64,000 nt of DNA from Cloacibacterium normanense (GTDB taxonomy: Bacteria > Bacteroidota > Bacteroidia > Flavobacteriales > Weeksellaceae), in the NCBI RefSeq assembly GCF_002943105.1, contig NZ_PTPZ01000001.1, positions 248,001 to 312,000 of the forward strand. The letters are read 5' to 3'. How positions within the stretch are numbered: the stretch's first letter is position 1; each line of letters opens with the position of its first letter. A model generated the notes under the pieces. It worked only from the letters and a program-made list of their open reading frames with translations. It was not told where the DNA came from and searched no databases. Shown piece by piece: positions 25,763-34,288 of the stretch. The translations under genes and the position numbers were made by a program.

Positions 25763-26524
25763 ATGAAACGATTATCACTTATTTTTACATTTATTTGTTC
25801 TGCACTTTTTGCACAAAAAGAATTTCCTATTATCATAAAAGATAGTATTAGAGATGTTCTTATAGATGATTATGAGAACATTTATGTGTATCGCAATAGC
25901 GATTTGAGTATTCTGAAATATGATTCTCTTGGTCATAAAAAAGCACAAGTCATGTTTCCGCAACCGTTTAAAATACAATCGGTTGAAAACCCTCTGAATA
26001 TTTTTTTATTCTCAGAAAACGGACAGGAAATTAAAATTCTAGACCAGAATCTTAATGAAATTCAGTACCTTAATTTATACCAAAAATTCGGACATGTAAA
26101 AGCGGTTTATTCGCAAGATTTACAGTTTATTTGGGTGTTAGATTCAGCTCGAAAGCAATTGATACAGTACAATTATCGAGAGGATAAAATCATCAATATC
26201 TTTCCTTTTGACATGGATTTGAGTACTGTGGTAGATTTTATCGTGTATCAAAATCACTTATACTTACTCAGAGAAAAATGTTTCAGCGTTTATAAACTCA
26301 AAGGTGCTCAGAAATATTCTATCGACATAGATAATGGTAAAAGATTAAGACGCGTAAATGATAAAATTTACGTGATAGAACAAAATACCATTTCACTCTA
26401 CACACCAGCTCAATTATTCTATCCAGTATTTTCTAAAGAAAATTTTATCATTGTGGAAAAAAACAGCAATCATTTTTTGGCTTTGATAGAAGACAAACTT
26501 TATCTTTACGGAATAGAAAAATAG
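25763..26524 (+). CDS. Exported protein of unknown function, probably propeller-like
   Basis: 253 residues with a signal peptide (MKRLSLIFTFICSALFAQ). The rest is beta-rich with repeating Y/F-x-D-x-x phrases (IYVYRNSDLSILKYDSLG, IKILDQNLNEIQYLNLYQKFG, IWVLDSARKQLIQYNY, LYLLREKCFSVYKLKG) that suggest a small beta-propeller. I do not recognise a named family. Only 5 nt separate it from the deoxynucleoside kinase gene, so they are probably co-transcribed. Start set at the signal-peptide ATG; the frame extends to 25709. Confidence 0.6.
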   Translation: MKRLSLIFTFICSALFAQKEFPIIIKDSIRDVLIDDYENIYVYRNSDLSILKYDSLGHKKAQVMFPQPFKIQSVENPLNIFLFSENGQEIKILDQNLNEIQYLNLYQKFGHVKAVYSQDLQFIWVLDSARKQLIQYNYREDKIINIFPFDMDLSTVVDFIVYQNHLYLLREKCFSVYKLKGAQKYSIDIDNGKRLRRVNDKIYVIEQNTISLYTPAQLFYPVFSKENFIIVEKNSNHFLALIEDKLYLYGIEK

Positions 26525-26529
26525 AATCG

Positions 26530-27144
26530 ATGCATATTGCTGTTACTGGAAACATAGGCGCGGGAAAAACTACTCTAACTACCATGTTGTCAAAACATTA
26601 TGGTTGGGATGCGCAATTTGAAGATGTAGATCATAATCCATATTTAGAAGACTTTTACGAAGACATGAGCAAATGGAGTTTTGCGCTCCAAATCTATTTC
26701 TTAGGAAGCAGATTTCGCCAGGTAAAAGAAATTAGAGAAAGTGGTAAAAATATAGTTCAAGACAGAACCATCTACGAAGATGCGTATATTTTTGCGGAAA
26801 ACTTAAATGATATGGGCTTGCTTACCGAAAGAGATTTTAACAATTATTCTTCGGTGTTTCATCTGATGAAATCCTTTGTTTCGGCACCAGATTTGCTTAT
26901 TTATTTAAAGTCAGATGTTCCTAATTTAGTAAAGAAAATCTACAAAAGAGGAAGAGATTATGAAGCCAGCATTAGCATAGAATATTTATCTAAACTAAAC
27001 GAAAAATACGAAAAATGGATTTCTAACTACAAAGAAGGTAAACTACTCATTATAGAAGTTGATGATTTAGATTTTGTAGAAAGACCAGAAGATTTCGGGT
27101 ATATTTTAGAGAAAATAGAAGCAGAATTGCACGGACTTTTTTAA
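26530..27144 (+). CDS. Deoxynucleoside kinase (dAK/dGK type)
   Basis: 204-residue nucleoside-salvage enzyme phosphorylating deoxynucleosides. P-loop GNIGAGKTTL at ~7-16, Glu/Asp of the substrate site in FEDVDHNPYLEDFY, the DRTIYEDAYIFAENL motif (~78-92) with the catalytic DR-pair, and a LID-type RGRDYEASIS segment. Sequence is of the bacterial dNK family found in Firmicutes and Bacteroidota. Lies 5 nt behind an exported unknown protein. Confidence 0.92.
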   Translation: MHIAVTGNIGAGKTTLTTMLSKHYGWDAQFEDVDHNPYLEDFYEDMSKWSFALQIYFLGSRFRQVKEIRESGKNIVQDRTIYEDAYIFAENLNDMGLLTERDFNNYSSVFHLMKSFVSAPDLLIYLKSDVPNLVKKIYKRGRDYEASISIEYLSKLNEKYEKWISNYKEGKLLIIEVDDLDFVERPEDFGYILEKIEAELHGLF

Positions 27145-27222
27145 GCAGTAGCGTTGTAGAATGATTGAGAATTAGAGAACATTGATAAAAATTCATCATT
27201 AAACATCTAATATCCAAAATAT

Positions 27223-27564
27223 ATGATCACTATCTTACATAATAATCGCTGCGGAAAATCTAGAGCTGCCTTGCTGTATTTAGAATCTAAAGGTGTGGCA
27301 TTTGAAGTAAGAAATTACTTAGAAAACCCATTATCTGAAGTAGAAATAGAAGATTTATTATCTAAACTAGATACTTCAATACATAACATTATCAGAAAAA
27401 ATGAAGATTTGTGGAAAGAAAATTTTTCAGAAACAACTTATTCTGATAGTGGTTTAGTTTCTATTTTGGCAAATTATCCTAAACTTTTGCAAAGACCAAT
27501 TGTGATAAAAGATAATAAAGCTATCATCGCAAGAGAAATAGAAAAATTAGAAAAATTTCTATAA
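27223..27564 (+). CDS. ArsC/YffB-family (arsenate reductase-like) protein
   Basis: 113-residue thioredoxin-fold protein with the ArsC-like start ITILHNNRCGKSRAALLYLESKGVAFEVRNYLENP; the single active-site Cys (residue 9) is followed by GKS as in arsenate reductase relatives. The second block RPIVIKDNKAIIAREIEKLEKF is also family-typical. No ars genes are nearby, so arsenate may not be the substrate. Confidence 0.88.
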   Translation: MITILHNNRCGKSRAALLYLESKGVAFEVRNYLENPLSEVEIEDLLSKLDTSIHNIIRKNEDLWKENFSETTYSDSGLVSILANYPKLLQRPIVIKDNKAIIAREIEKLEKFL

Positions 27565-27572
27565 AATAAATG

Positions 27573-27602
27573 AAAAGCGAACTCGAAAGAGTTCGCTTTT
27601 TT
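27573..27602. terminator. Bidirectional terminator between arsC-like and epimerase genes
   Basis: 12-bp perfect stem AAAAGCGAACTC/GAGTTCGCTTTT with a GAAA loop, A run on one side and T run on the other; it serves both convergent genes. Confidence 0.9.
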
Positions 27603-27615
27603 GATTTAAAGTTTT

Positions 27616-28515
27616 TTATTTGTTGATTAAATCTTCTAAAGCAGCATTTAAATCGGCATATTTAAAAGTAAATCCTGTTGATTTTATTTTCTCGTTTGAC
27701 GCTCTGATTCCTTCTAAAATAATAGAAGACATTTCTCCCATAATCAGTTTCATCATAAATGCTGGAACAGGAATAGGCAAGAAAAATTTATTTGATTTTT
27801 GAGCCATACTTTTCATGAAAGCTTCATTGGTAACGGTTTCATCTGCTACCGCGTTGTAACTTCCATTGTATTGAGAATTTTCAATCGCTTCTACATACAT
27901 ATTCGCCAAATCTTCTATGTGAATCCAGTTCATCCATTGTTTTCCTTTTCCTACAGGTGAAGCCAAGTTGAAATCCGTTAATTTTTTCAATGGAACAAAA
28001 CTTCCGCCTTCTTTTGCCAAAACCATTGCTGTTCTTAGACAAACCACACGTTCTGAAATTTCAGAAAATTGATAAGCAGATTTTTCCCAATCTACTGATA
28101 GTTCAGCCAAAAAATCTAGTTTTTTGATGGGCGAATTTTCAGTGAGAATTTCATCACTCGTAAAAGTTCCGTAATAATTTATTCCAGAAGCTGAGATAAA
28201 GCTTTTTAGTTTGATTTGATGCTTTTCGCAGTAAGATTTAAGAAGATTAGCAGCATTAATTCTAGAGCTGTAAAGTTCTTTTTTATATTCTTTCGTCCAT
28301 CTTTTGGCAATGGTAGCACCAGCTAAATGAATGATGGCTTCTATGTTTTCAAAAGCTTCATCTTCTATGAAATTTTGATCTGGATTCCATTGGAATTCAT
28401 TAGGTTTTCCCGATTTTTTTCTGGTCAAAATTACAATTTCATGACATTTTTCTTTTAGTTTTCGAACTAAGTATTTCCCGATTAAACCAGTGGCTCCTGT
28501 TACTAAAATTTTCAT
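27616..28515 (-). CDS. TIGR01777-family NAD(P)-dependent epimerase-like protein
   Basis: 299 residues, extended SDR. N-terminal MKILVTGATGLIGKYLVRKL (GxxGxxG), IEAIIHLAGATIAKRWTKEYKKELYSSRI, SASGINYYG region and C-terminal DUF1731-type tail (PVPAFMMKLIMGEMSSIILEGIRASNEKIKSTGF). This is the YfcH/SDR39U1 family, whose substrate is unknown. ATG at 28515 preferred over a TTG three codons upstream. The 79-nt spacer to the DUF493 gene holds low-complexity AGATTT/GATGTTAGATTT repeats. Confidence 0.88.
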   Translation of the reverse strand: MKILVTGATGLIGKYLVRKLKEKCHEIVILTRKKSGKPNEFQWNPDQNFIEDEAFENIEAIIHLAGATIAKRWTKEYKKELYSSRINAANLLKSYCEKHQIKLKSFISASGINYYGTFTSDEILTENSPIKKLDFLAELSVDWEKSAYQFSEISERVVCLRTAMVLAKEGGSFVPLKKLTDFNLASPVGKGKQWMNWIHIEDLANMYVEAIENSQYNGSYNAVADETVTNEAFMKSMAQKSNKFFLPIPVPAFMMKLIMGEMSSIILEGIRASNEKIKSTGFTFKYADLNAALEDLINK

Positions 28516-28594
28516 AGATTTCAAATTATAAGATTTCAGATGTGAGATGTTAGATTTGAGAAGTTTTTACTTTGTACTTTTGTCTTACAACATC

Positions 28595-28903
28595 CTACAA
28601 CATAATTACGCCCTCAATTTTGGCAACTTCTTGATAAAGTCTGATCACATGTTCCGCATCCAGTACGAAACATTGTATCGTAACGCTGATGTATTTTCCG
28701 TTACTGCTTTCTCTGGTAGAAAAAGTATTTTTGGTGCCGTCAAAAACCTTATAAATTTCGGTAAGTTTTTCTTGATTATTGAGAATGATGAATTTATAAA
28801 GATAATCTTCAGGGAAATTGTGATTTTTCTCTAAATTTATTTTTAAAGAAGCATAAAATTCTGCTTGTTCATCAAATGGTTCGTTTCCTGTTACTTCTAT
28901 CAT
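28595..28903 (-). CDS. DUF493 (YbeD-like) protein
   Basis: 102 residues with the small alpha/beta ferredoxin-like DUF493 pattern: FPEDYLYKFIILNNQEKLTEIYKVFDG then SNGKYISVTIQCFVLDAEHVIRLYQEVAKIEGVIML. E. coli YbeD adjoins lipoate genes and is suspected to be regulatory; role here unknown. Its start overlaps the stop of the TolC gene (4-nt overlap), making it the last gene of the export operon. Confidence 0.85.
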   Translation of the reverse strand: MIEVTGNEPFDEQAEFYASLKINLEKNHNFPEDYLYKFIILNNQEKLTEIYKVFDGTKNTFSTRESSNGKYISVTIQCFVLDAEHVIRLYQEVAKIEGVIML

Positions 28904-30297
28904 TGTTTTAAAGTGTTGTTTTCCAGCCAGTTCAGTTTAAAATAAGTTTTAATCGTTTTGGCTTTCAGTTCTAAAAATTTTTCTTGAGTTTCTAATAGTT
29001 TGTTTTCTCTGCTGTTAATTAAGAAAAGTGAACTTTCACCATTAGAAAATTTTATTTCTTCGGCTTTTAAAAGCCTTTTATAATTCTCAATGAGCGATTC
29101 ATTATTTTGAGTTAAAGATAAGAAATTGCCCATTTCTGCATTGTAAGTCTGTATTTTGGTTTTTAATTCTTGGTTTTTAAATTTTATATTCTCATCATTC
29201 TGGAGAATTTTCAGCTTAATATTTTGATAATCAGCACGAGCTTCTCTCATGAATATGGGTAACTCCAATTTTATACCATATTGATAATTATTGTCAAAAA
29301 GTGGCAGAATGTCCTGATTTTTAAACTCTTTATTGTACAAATTGTAGTTGAAATTGATTTTAGGAAGAAAATTTTGCCATTTTAGTTTCCTTTCCAGTTC
29401 CAAAGATTTAGATTTTTCAAAATAATAATTCAGCGCATATTGTGCATCAATATTTTGTAAAAGTTTTTCGGTGATGATAAAATAATCTTGGGTAAACTGT
29501 GTGTTCAGTTGTTCACTTGGTTTAGTAAACAGCGGAAGATTGTAATTTTCACCGTTTTCTTTCCAAAGAAATTGTGAAAGTTCTATGGTAGAAATATTAT
29601 ACTTGTTCTGAGATTCTATGGTTTTGGCTTCGAAACTTTGCAGTTGCGTGAAAGCTTCTACAGTATCAATGGCTGGTCTTTCTCCCAATTCAAAAGATTT
29701 TTTGACCAATTGATATCTTTTTTTGTTGAGGTCTAGGACTTTTTTGTTCAATTCTAAAATTTCGTAATTTTTTACCCATTCCCAAAAACTAAAATTAGCT
29801 TCCAAAAGGATTTCATTTTTGAGCATTTCTTGCTCGTAAAAGGTCATTTTGCTGAAATTTTTAGATTGCTGAATAGCGGTTCTTCTTTTATTGTAAACCA
29901 AATCTCTTGCAAGCGGAATGCTTATTCCTACATGATTCAGAACGCCTTTAGTTTCTTCATTATTCAGTTTATTTCCAGTCAAATCATTGGTGCCAATGTT
30001 GAAATCGATTCCGTACCAAGTTGGGAGATTCATTTCTATGTTTTTTTGATTGTAATAAAGCGTGTTGTCTATTTTTTTTTCGCCAATTTTTGCTGAAATA
30101 TTTGGGTCAAGTAAAGCTTTAGCTTTCAAAATATTATTTTGAGCAATATTTTTTTCCCAATCAGAAATTTTAATAATCGGATGATTTTTTTGAACCCAAG
30201 AAATATAATTTGCATAACTCAAAGCAATAGAATCTTGAGCGAAAAAATGATAAGACGTGAAAAGAAAAATAAGCAATAAAATTTTATTTTTTCTCAT
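28900..30297 (-). CDS. TolC-family outer-membrane protein of a second export operon
   Basis: 465 residues with signal peptide (MRKNKILLLIFLFTSYHFFAQ) and TolC repeats (WVKNYEILELNKKVLDLNKKRYQLVKKSFELGERPAIDTVEAFTQLQSFEAK and, C-terminal, EIKFSNGESSLFLINSRENKLLETQEKFLELKAKTIKTYFKLNWLEN). Overlaps the upstream HlyD gene by 14 nt. It forms the exit duct for the ABC/HlyD pair of this operon. Confidence 0.9.
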   Translation of the reverse strand: MRKNKILLLIFLFTSYHFFAQDSIALSYANYISWVQKNHPIIKISDWEKNIAQNNILKAKALLDPNISAKIGEKKIDNTLYYNQKNIEMNLPTWYGIDFNIGTNDLTGNKLNNEETKGVLNHVGISIPLARDLVYNKRRTAIQQSKNFSKMTFYEQEMLKNEILLEANFSFWEWVKNYEILELNKKVLDLNKKRYQLVKKSFELGERPAIDTVEAFTQLQSFEAKTIESQNKYNISTIELSQFLWKENGENYNLPLFTKPSEQLNTQFTQDYFIITEKLLQNIDAQYALNYYFEKSKSLELERKLKWQNFLPKINFNYNLYNKEFKNQDILPLFDNNYQYGIKLELPIFMREARADYQNIKLKILQNDENIKFKNQELKTKIQTYNAEMGNFLSLTQNNESLIENYKRLLKAEEIKFSNGESSLFLINSRENKLLETQEKFLELKAKTIKTYFKLNWLENNTLKQ

Positions 30298-31585
30298 TCT
30301 TTTGGGTGTTTACTTGATAATAATCTGGCGGAAAACCATTGATATTTCTCCATATTTCGTACCAAATCGGCACATCATTCAGAATGGCAATTCCACTGGC
30401 TCCTGTTCCAATTTTCATGTTGGGTGGCCATCTTTTTTGAGTTTTATCTTCGGCAACAATCGCTTTAAATAAACCGTTTTCACTGATGGAATTTTCTATG
30501 GCAATAATTTTTCCAGAAAAAGTTCCGTAGCTAGAATTAGGCCAACCTGAGAAAACAATCGCAGGAAATCCGTCGAAAGTGAGCATCACCTTTTGATTTT
30601 CTCTAATCAGCGGTAAGTCTACAGGTTTTACATAAATTTCTGCGATGTAATCTATCTTTTTCGGAACAATAATTCCGATGGTTTCTGCGTCTTTTACAAT
30701 TTCGCCAATTCCAGCTTTCGTGAGTTGTGTAATTTGTCCGTCTTGTGTTGCCAAAATGTAATACAAACCTTTTCTCACTTTATAGGTTGCCACTTGATTT
30801 TCTAATTTTGCAATGTCACCAGTGCTTCCTGCAACTTGTCCCATACTTTGGAAGCGATCACCTTCAGTTTTACTCAATTTTTCTGTATATTCTTGAATAA
30901 CAGCGTTTTGTTCTATGTTTTGAGCCGTGATTTCTTGTTGAGTTTGTGCCAGTTTATTCTCCGCAGAAGTTTTCTTGGCGAGAGCATTTTGATAACTTAC
31001 ATTTCGTTGTTGCAACTGAGTAAGAGAAACCAAACCTTCTTCATACATTTTATTCTGACGATTAAGCTGGTCTTGAGCAATTTTTAATTCGTTGTTTACG
31101 GCGGTAAGTTCGGCTTGTTCTGCTTTTAATTTATTTTGTAACTGAGCAATTTTAATTTTAATTTGATTCAGTTTTAAATCTTTAGTGGCAGTAATGGCTG
31201 CAATTTGGTTTTCTGTGGTAGAAATTTTGGCATTATAATATTCTCTGACTCCTTTTTTTGCTTGAACTTGTTCCTGAGTTCTTTCTACCAAAAGTGGGTC
31301 TAAATAATCGTCTTTAATTTCAGAAATTTGAAGAATAGTATCACCTTTTTTGACTACATCTCCGTTTTTCACGTACCATTTGATGATTCTTCCAGGAATA
31401 GGAGAGTTGAGTTTTTGAGGTCTTTGTTCCTGAAATAAAGTATTAACATTTCCTTGAGTTTTAATATTCTGAGTCCAAGGCAAAAACATAATGAAAACAA
31501 ATGCTAAAAAAGTAAATAAAAACCATTTGGCAACATTTGATTTCTTATTGATATGATAAATATTTTCGAGTGATTTGAGTTGCAT
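30284..31585 (-). CDS. HlyD-family adaptor of a type I secretion-like system
   Basis: 433 residues with one TM helix near the N terminus (WFLFTFLAFVFIMFLPWTQN), a first lipoyl half (PIPGRIIKWYVKNGDVVKKGDTILQISEIK), a long coiled coil (~95-260) and the second half (YYILATQDGQITQLTKAGIGEIVKDAETIGIIVP) before a beta-barrel. TM-anchored architecture is like HlyD/bacteriocin exporters rather than lipoprotein AcrA. 4 nt downstream of the ABC gene. Confidence 0.92.
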   Translation of the reverse strand: MQLKSLENIYHINKKSNVAKWFLFTFLAFVFIMFLPWTQNIKTQGNVNTLFQEQRPQKLNSPIPGRIIKWYVKNGDVVKKGDTILQISEIKDDYLDPLLVERTQEQVQAKKGVREYYNAKISTTENQIAAITATKDLKLNQIKIKIAQLQNKLKAEQAELTAVNNELKIAQDQLNRQNKMYEEGLVSLTQLQQRNVSYQNALAKKTSAENKLAQTQQEITAQNIEQNAVIQEYTEKLSKTEGDRFQSMGQVAGSTGDIAKLENQVATYKVRKGLYYILATQDGQITQLTKAGIGEIVKDAETIGIIVPKKIDYIAEIYVKPVDLPLIRENQKVMLTFDGFPAIVFSGWPNSSYGTFSGKIIAIENSISENGLFKAIVAEDKTQKRWPPNMKIGTGASGIAILNDVPIWYEIWRNINGFPPDYYQVNTQKNEKK

Positions 31586-31589
31586 CGTT

Positions 31590-33245
31590 TTATTTTTTAG
31601 TTTCTAATAGGCCATTAATCATGTGAAAATGTTGATGAGCTTTTTGGATAAAGTCATCATCTTGAGTAACCACAATAATGGTTTTTTCCTTGGCTAATTC
31701 TTGTAAAAACGCTATCATTTTTTCTTTGATTTCTTTTGAAAGTCCATCATAAGGATCTTCTAAAATGATGATTTTATTATCCGTAGCAAGAGCTCTTAGC
31801 AGAAGGATTATTTTCTTATTGCTGTAAGAAAGTTGAGAGTTTCCATCTTGAATTTTGGTCAAAAATCCGTTGGTAAACTTAGTCCCGAAATCATCAATTC
31901 CTATTTTTTGAGCAATATGATTGATTTTTTCTACAGTTATTTTTTCATTTCCTAGTTGAATATTTTCCAGTACTGTTCCTTTGAAAACATCTATATCATC
32001 TGTGTGAATACTGATTCCTCTTCTGATTTGGTCTTGAGTTAAATTTTTAGAAGAAACATCATTGTATAAAATGTGACCAGAAGTAGGGGCGTAAATCCCA
32101 GACATTAAATTGATAAGCAAAGATTTACCTGAAGAAAGCTCTCCCGAAATCACATTGATACTACTTGGTTGAACTTTGAAATTTAAATTTTTCAGAATAT
32201 CTTCATCTCCAAAACCAAAAGAAACATTTTTAAATTCAATAGATTGAATATCATCTTTGATATGGATAATATCGCTTGTTTCATTTTCTTGTGGTAAATC
32301 GGTAACCTTCGAAAGTTTGCTGAGCGCCGTAATGACATCATAATAACTTTCTAAACTTTTAATGAGTTTTTCTACGGCGGTTAAAATGGTAAGCACTACA
32401 ATTTCTGCAGCGATAAACGCACCAATATTCAATTTTTGATTTACCAATAAATAGGTTCCGATTACTAACATAACCAGTGTAATCAAAACTTTGAAGAAAA
32501 TGATGGTTTTATATTGAAATAAAAGAACTTTGAAATGATGCGTTCTGTAACTCAGATAATCCAGAAGTCTGTCATCCGTTTCTCTAAGGTGAAGGTTGGT
32601 ATGTTTATTGGCTTTGAAAGATTTCACCGAACTGGCAATATCTTCTAACCAAGATGCGACAAAATATTTCTTATCACTTTCGATTAAACTTGTTTGTATC
32701 CCTTTTTCTGAAGTATAATTAAAAATCAAAACGACTCCTACCAATACAATTCCGCCAAAAGCTAAAAACCATGGATGATAAAAAGAGAGGAGAATAATCC
32801 CAAATAAAATATGAATAATAGCAGTCGGAATTTCGAGGAGAATTTTAGAAATTCCTTTTTGTAGATTTTGAGTGTCAAAAAAACGATTGATAAGTTCTGG
32901 TAAGTAATATTGATTGGTCTTTTCGAGTTTTATTTTTGGTAAAGTTTCCGAAAAAGAAATGGCATATTCTACGAATATTTTCTGCTGAATTTTTTCGATG
33001 ATTTCCATTACTTTCACCCTAAAAAATCCTACCAACCACGTTCCAAGAACTACAAATGCAATGAGAATATAGATAGAAGTAACCATAGTTGCACCCATCG
33101 CAAAACTGATGATGGCTTGTATTCCCAGTGGTAAACTCAACTGAACCAGACCACTTAATATAGCATAAAAGTAAATATTCAGAACATCTTTTCTTTCTTT
33201 AGTTATATACTTCAGAAGCCTTTTTCCTTGCTCTTTTGCCGTCAT
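31590..33245 (-). CDS. ABC exporter, fused membrane and (degenerate) ATPase domains
   Basis: 551 residues: exporter TM domain of about six helices (1-320) and an NBD (~330-551). It resembles type I secretion ABC proteins without the C39 peptidase domain. The NBD keeps a P-loop (GELSSGKS, ~369) but other motifs are altered: signature LSYSNKK for LSGGQ (~471), Walker B IIILEDP with Glu-Asp swapped for Asp-Glu (~491), D-loop DGLS for SGLD, and switch His replaced by Gln in VVTQDDD (~528). ATP turnover may be weak or use other residues. First gene of the ABC-HlyD-TolC-DUF493 operon; the cargo is unknown. Confidence 0.85.
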   Translation of the reverse strand: MTAKEQGKRLLKYITKERKDVLNIYFYAILSGLVQLSLPLGIQAIISFAMGATMVTSIYILIAFVVLGTWLVGFFRVKVMEIIEKIQQKIFVEYAISFSETLPKIKLEKTNQYYLPELINRFFDTQNLQKGISKILLEIPTAIIHILFGIILLSFYHPWFLAFGGIVLVGVVLIFNYTSEKGIQTSLIESDKKYFVASWLEDIASSVKSFKANKHTNLHLRETDDRLLDYLSYRTHHFKVLLFQYKTIIFFKVLITLVMLVIGTYLLVNQKLNIGAFIAAEIVVLTILTAVEKLIKSLESYYDVITALSKLSKVTDLPQENETSDIIHIKDDIQSIEFKNVSFGFGDEDILKNLNFKVQPSSINVISGELSSGKSLLINLMSGIYAPTSGHILYNDVSSKNLTQDQIRRGISIHTDDIDVFKGTVLENIQLGNEKITVEKINHIAQKIGIDDFGTKFTNGFLTKIQDGNSQLSYSNKKIILLLRALATDNKIIILEDPYDGLSKEIKEKMIAFLQELAKEKTIIVVTQDDDFIQKAHQHFHMINGLLETKK

Positions 33246-33262
33246 TGTGTTTTAAATTTTGT

Positions 33263-33270
33263 CAAAAGTA
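33263..33270 (-). promoter_or_regulatory. -7 element (TACTTTTG) of the ABC/HlyD/TolC operon
   Basis: Exact TAnnTTTG on the minus strand with a TTG 20 nt upstream of it, 17 nt before the ATG at 33245. Confidence 0.75.
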
Positions 33271-33280
33271 ATGCACAAAA

Positions 33281-33310
33281 AAATCAATTGCAATAGCTCG
33301 CAATTGATTT
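33281..33310 (-). terminator. Terminator of the DUF4197 gene
   Basis: 11-bp perfect stem AAATCAATTGC/GCAATTGATTT, 8-nt loop, and a T run on the minus strand; 24 nt after the DUF4197 stop. Confidence 0.88.
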
Positions 33311-33334
33311 TACATATTATTGTGATGAAAACCT

Positions 33335-34012
33335 CTATTTCAGAATATTCATAGGATTTTCTGGATTTGTTTTTTCGTAATTTTCTACAATGTTGAACAG
33401 TCCATTCACCATTTGTTCAGCCGCTAAATTGCTCAAACTTAAACTTGCAGAAGAACTAGAATTTTGATTTCCTAATAGACCGCCAAGTAAATTATTTCCT
33501 TGTAAAGCAAGATTTACACTTCTTACAATTCCGTATTCATTGAGTTTAGCGTCTACTTTTGGAGCGATGGCAGCCATGAGTTGTGCACTGGTTTTTTGTT
33601 TAAGATAAGCAGTTGCAGCGCCACTTCCACCTTGTGCAATTTGTTGAGCTTCTGCTGATGTCATATCATTAATCGCATTGATTAAAATAGGTTCTGCAAT
33701 CGGAGCAACAAATGCTGCAGCATCTGCAATGTATCCTTTTTCTTTCTGAACCAAATTGCTTAATCCTAATTTTTCTAGAGTAGAGTTAATGTCTTTCAGC
33801 TGTTGTGGAAGCGCAGCGTTAATCAATTCATTGCCCAAGAAACTGTTTTTATCTTTAAAAATTCCTAAACCTTTAGAAACGCCACCAATTAAAATCTTTT
33901 TAAGAACCGAAAGTCCTACTGTAGTGGCAATCGTCATACAAGATTGTGTGGTAGTGGTAATAATTCCCACTGAACCCAATGCTAATCCTGCTGCTAAAAT
34001 ATATTTTTTCAT
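33335..34012 (-). CDS. DUF4197 protein, exported
   Basis: 225 residues with a hydrophobic export signal (MKKYILAAGLALGSVGIITTTTQSC; the Cys could be lipidated although its lipobox is poor). The body has the DUF4197 pattern: GLGIFKDKNSFLGNELINAALPQQLKDINSTLEKLGL, the FVAPIAEPILINAINDMTSAEAQQIAQGG block and C-terminal NPMNILK. Periplasmic helical protein of unknown role found across Proteobacteria and Bacteroidota. Single gene with own promoter and terminator. Confidence 0.9.
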   Translation of the reverse strand: MKKYILAAGLALGSVGIITTTTQSCMTIATTVGLSVLKKILIGGVSKGLGIFKDKNSFLGNELINAALPQQLKDINSTLEKLGLSNLVQKEKGYIADAAAFVAPIAEPILINAINDMTSAEAQQIAQGGSGAATAYLKQKTSAQLMAAIAPKVDAKLNEYGIVRSVNLALQGNNLLGGLLGNQNSSSSASLSLSNLAAEQMVNGLFNIVENYEKTNPENPMNILK

Positions 34013-34050
34013 AATTTTTTTTTTTTAAGAGAAGTTTTCAAATATCAAGC

Positions 34051-34058
34051 CAAAGTTA
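34051..34058 (-). promoter_or_regulatory. -7 element (TAACTTTG) of the DUF4197 gene
   Basis: Exact TAnnTTTG on the minus strand, 38 nt before the ATG at 34012. Confidence 0.65.
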
Positions 34059-34107
34059 CAATTTTTTGGGCGTGTATTTTTTTCCTTTGCTTTTTCCATG
34101 CCAAAAA

Positions 34108-34205
34108 ATACCGCGCTTTTCGCTGCAATTCCTCGTGAAAACTAACGCTCGCTTCGCTCGCGCCATTTTCACTGCGGGATTTCCGCTGCAATCGCTCACG
34201 CAAAA
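34108..34205. repeat. GC-rich intergenic element with internal repeats
   Basis: In an otherwise ~35 % GC neighbourhood this stretch is much richer in GC. It carries CGCTGCAAT twice (34121 and 34184 areas), each followed by an xxCTC/GxTCACG tail, and the reiterated CGCTCGCTTCGCTCGCG. No convincing ORF product: frames covering it show no family. Confidence 0.5.
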
Positions 34206-34221
34206 CAATTCCGAGTTTCGA

Positions 34222-34277
34222 CATCCGACATCCATCATCTAACATCTAACATCTAACATCTAACATCTAACATCCAA
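34222..34277. repeat. Heptanucleotide tandem repeat (CATCTAA)n
   Basis: Eight 7-bp units: CATCCGA, CATCCAT, five perfect CATCTAA (34236-34270) and CATCCAA, ending 12 nt before the E1 stop codon. Confidence 0.9.
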
Positions 34278-34288
34278 CTTCTAGCTTC

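Noticed and set aside
27223-27564. Arsenic resistance operon
   Set aside because: Only one ArsC-like gene, no arsR, arsB or acr3 nearby; this subfamily is often unrelated to arsenate.
28547-28834. 95-codon plus-strand frame opposite the DUF493 gene
   Set aside because: Antisense to a clearly conserved DUF493 frame; no independent support.
34045-34245. Two overlapping 60-66 codon minus-strand frames in the GC-rich intergenic element
   Set aside because: Translations are low-complexity repeats of the DNA element (for example RERLQRKSRSENGASEA) with no promoter or homology visible.
34222-34277. CRISPR array
   Set aside because: Units are contiguous 7-bp tandem repeats without spacers, and no cas genes occur in the window.
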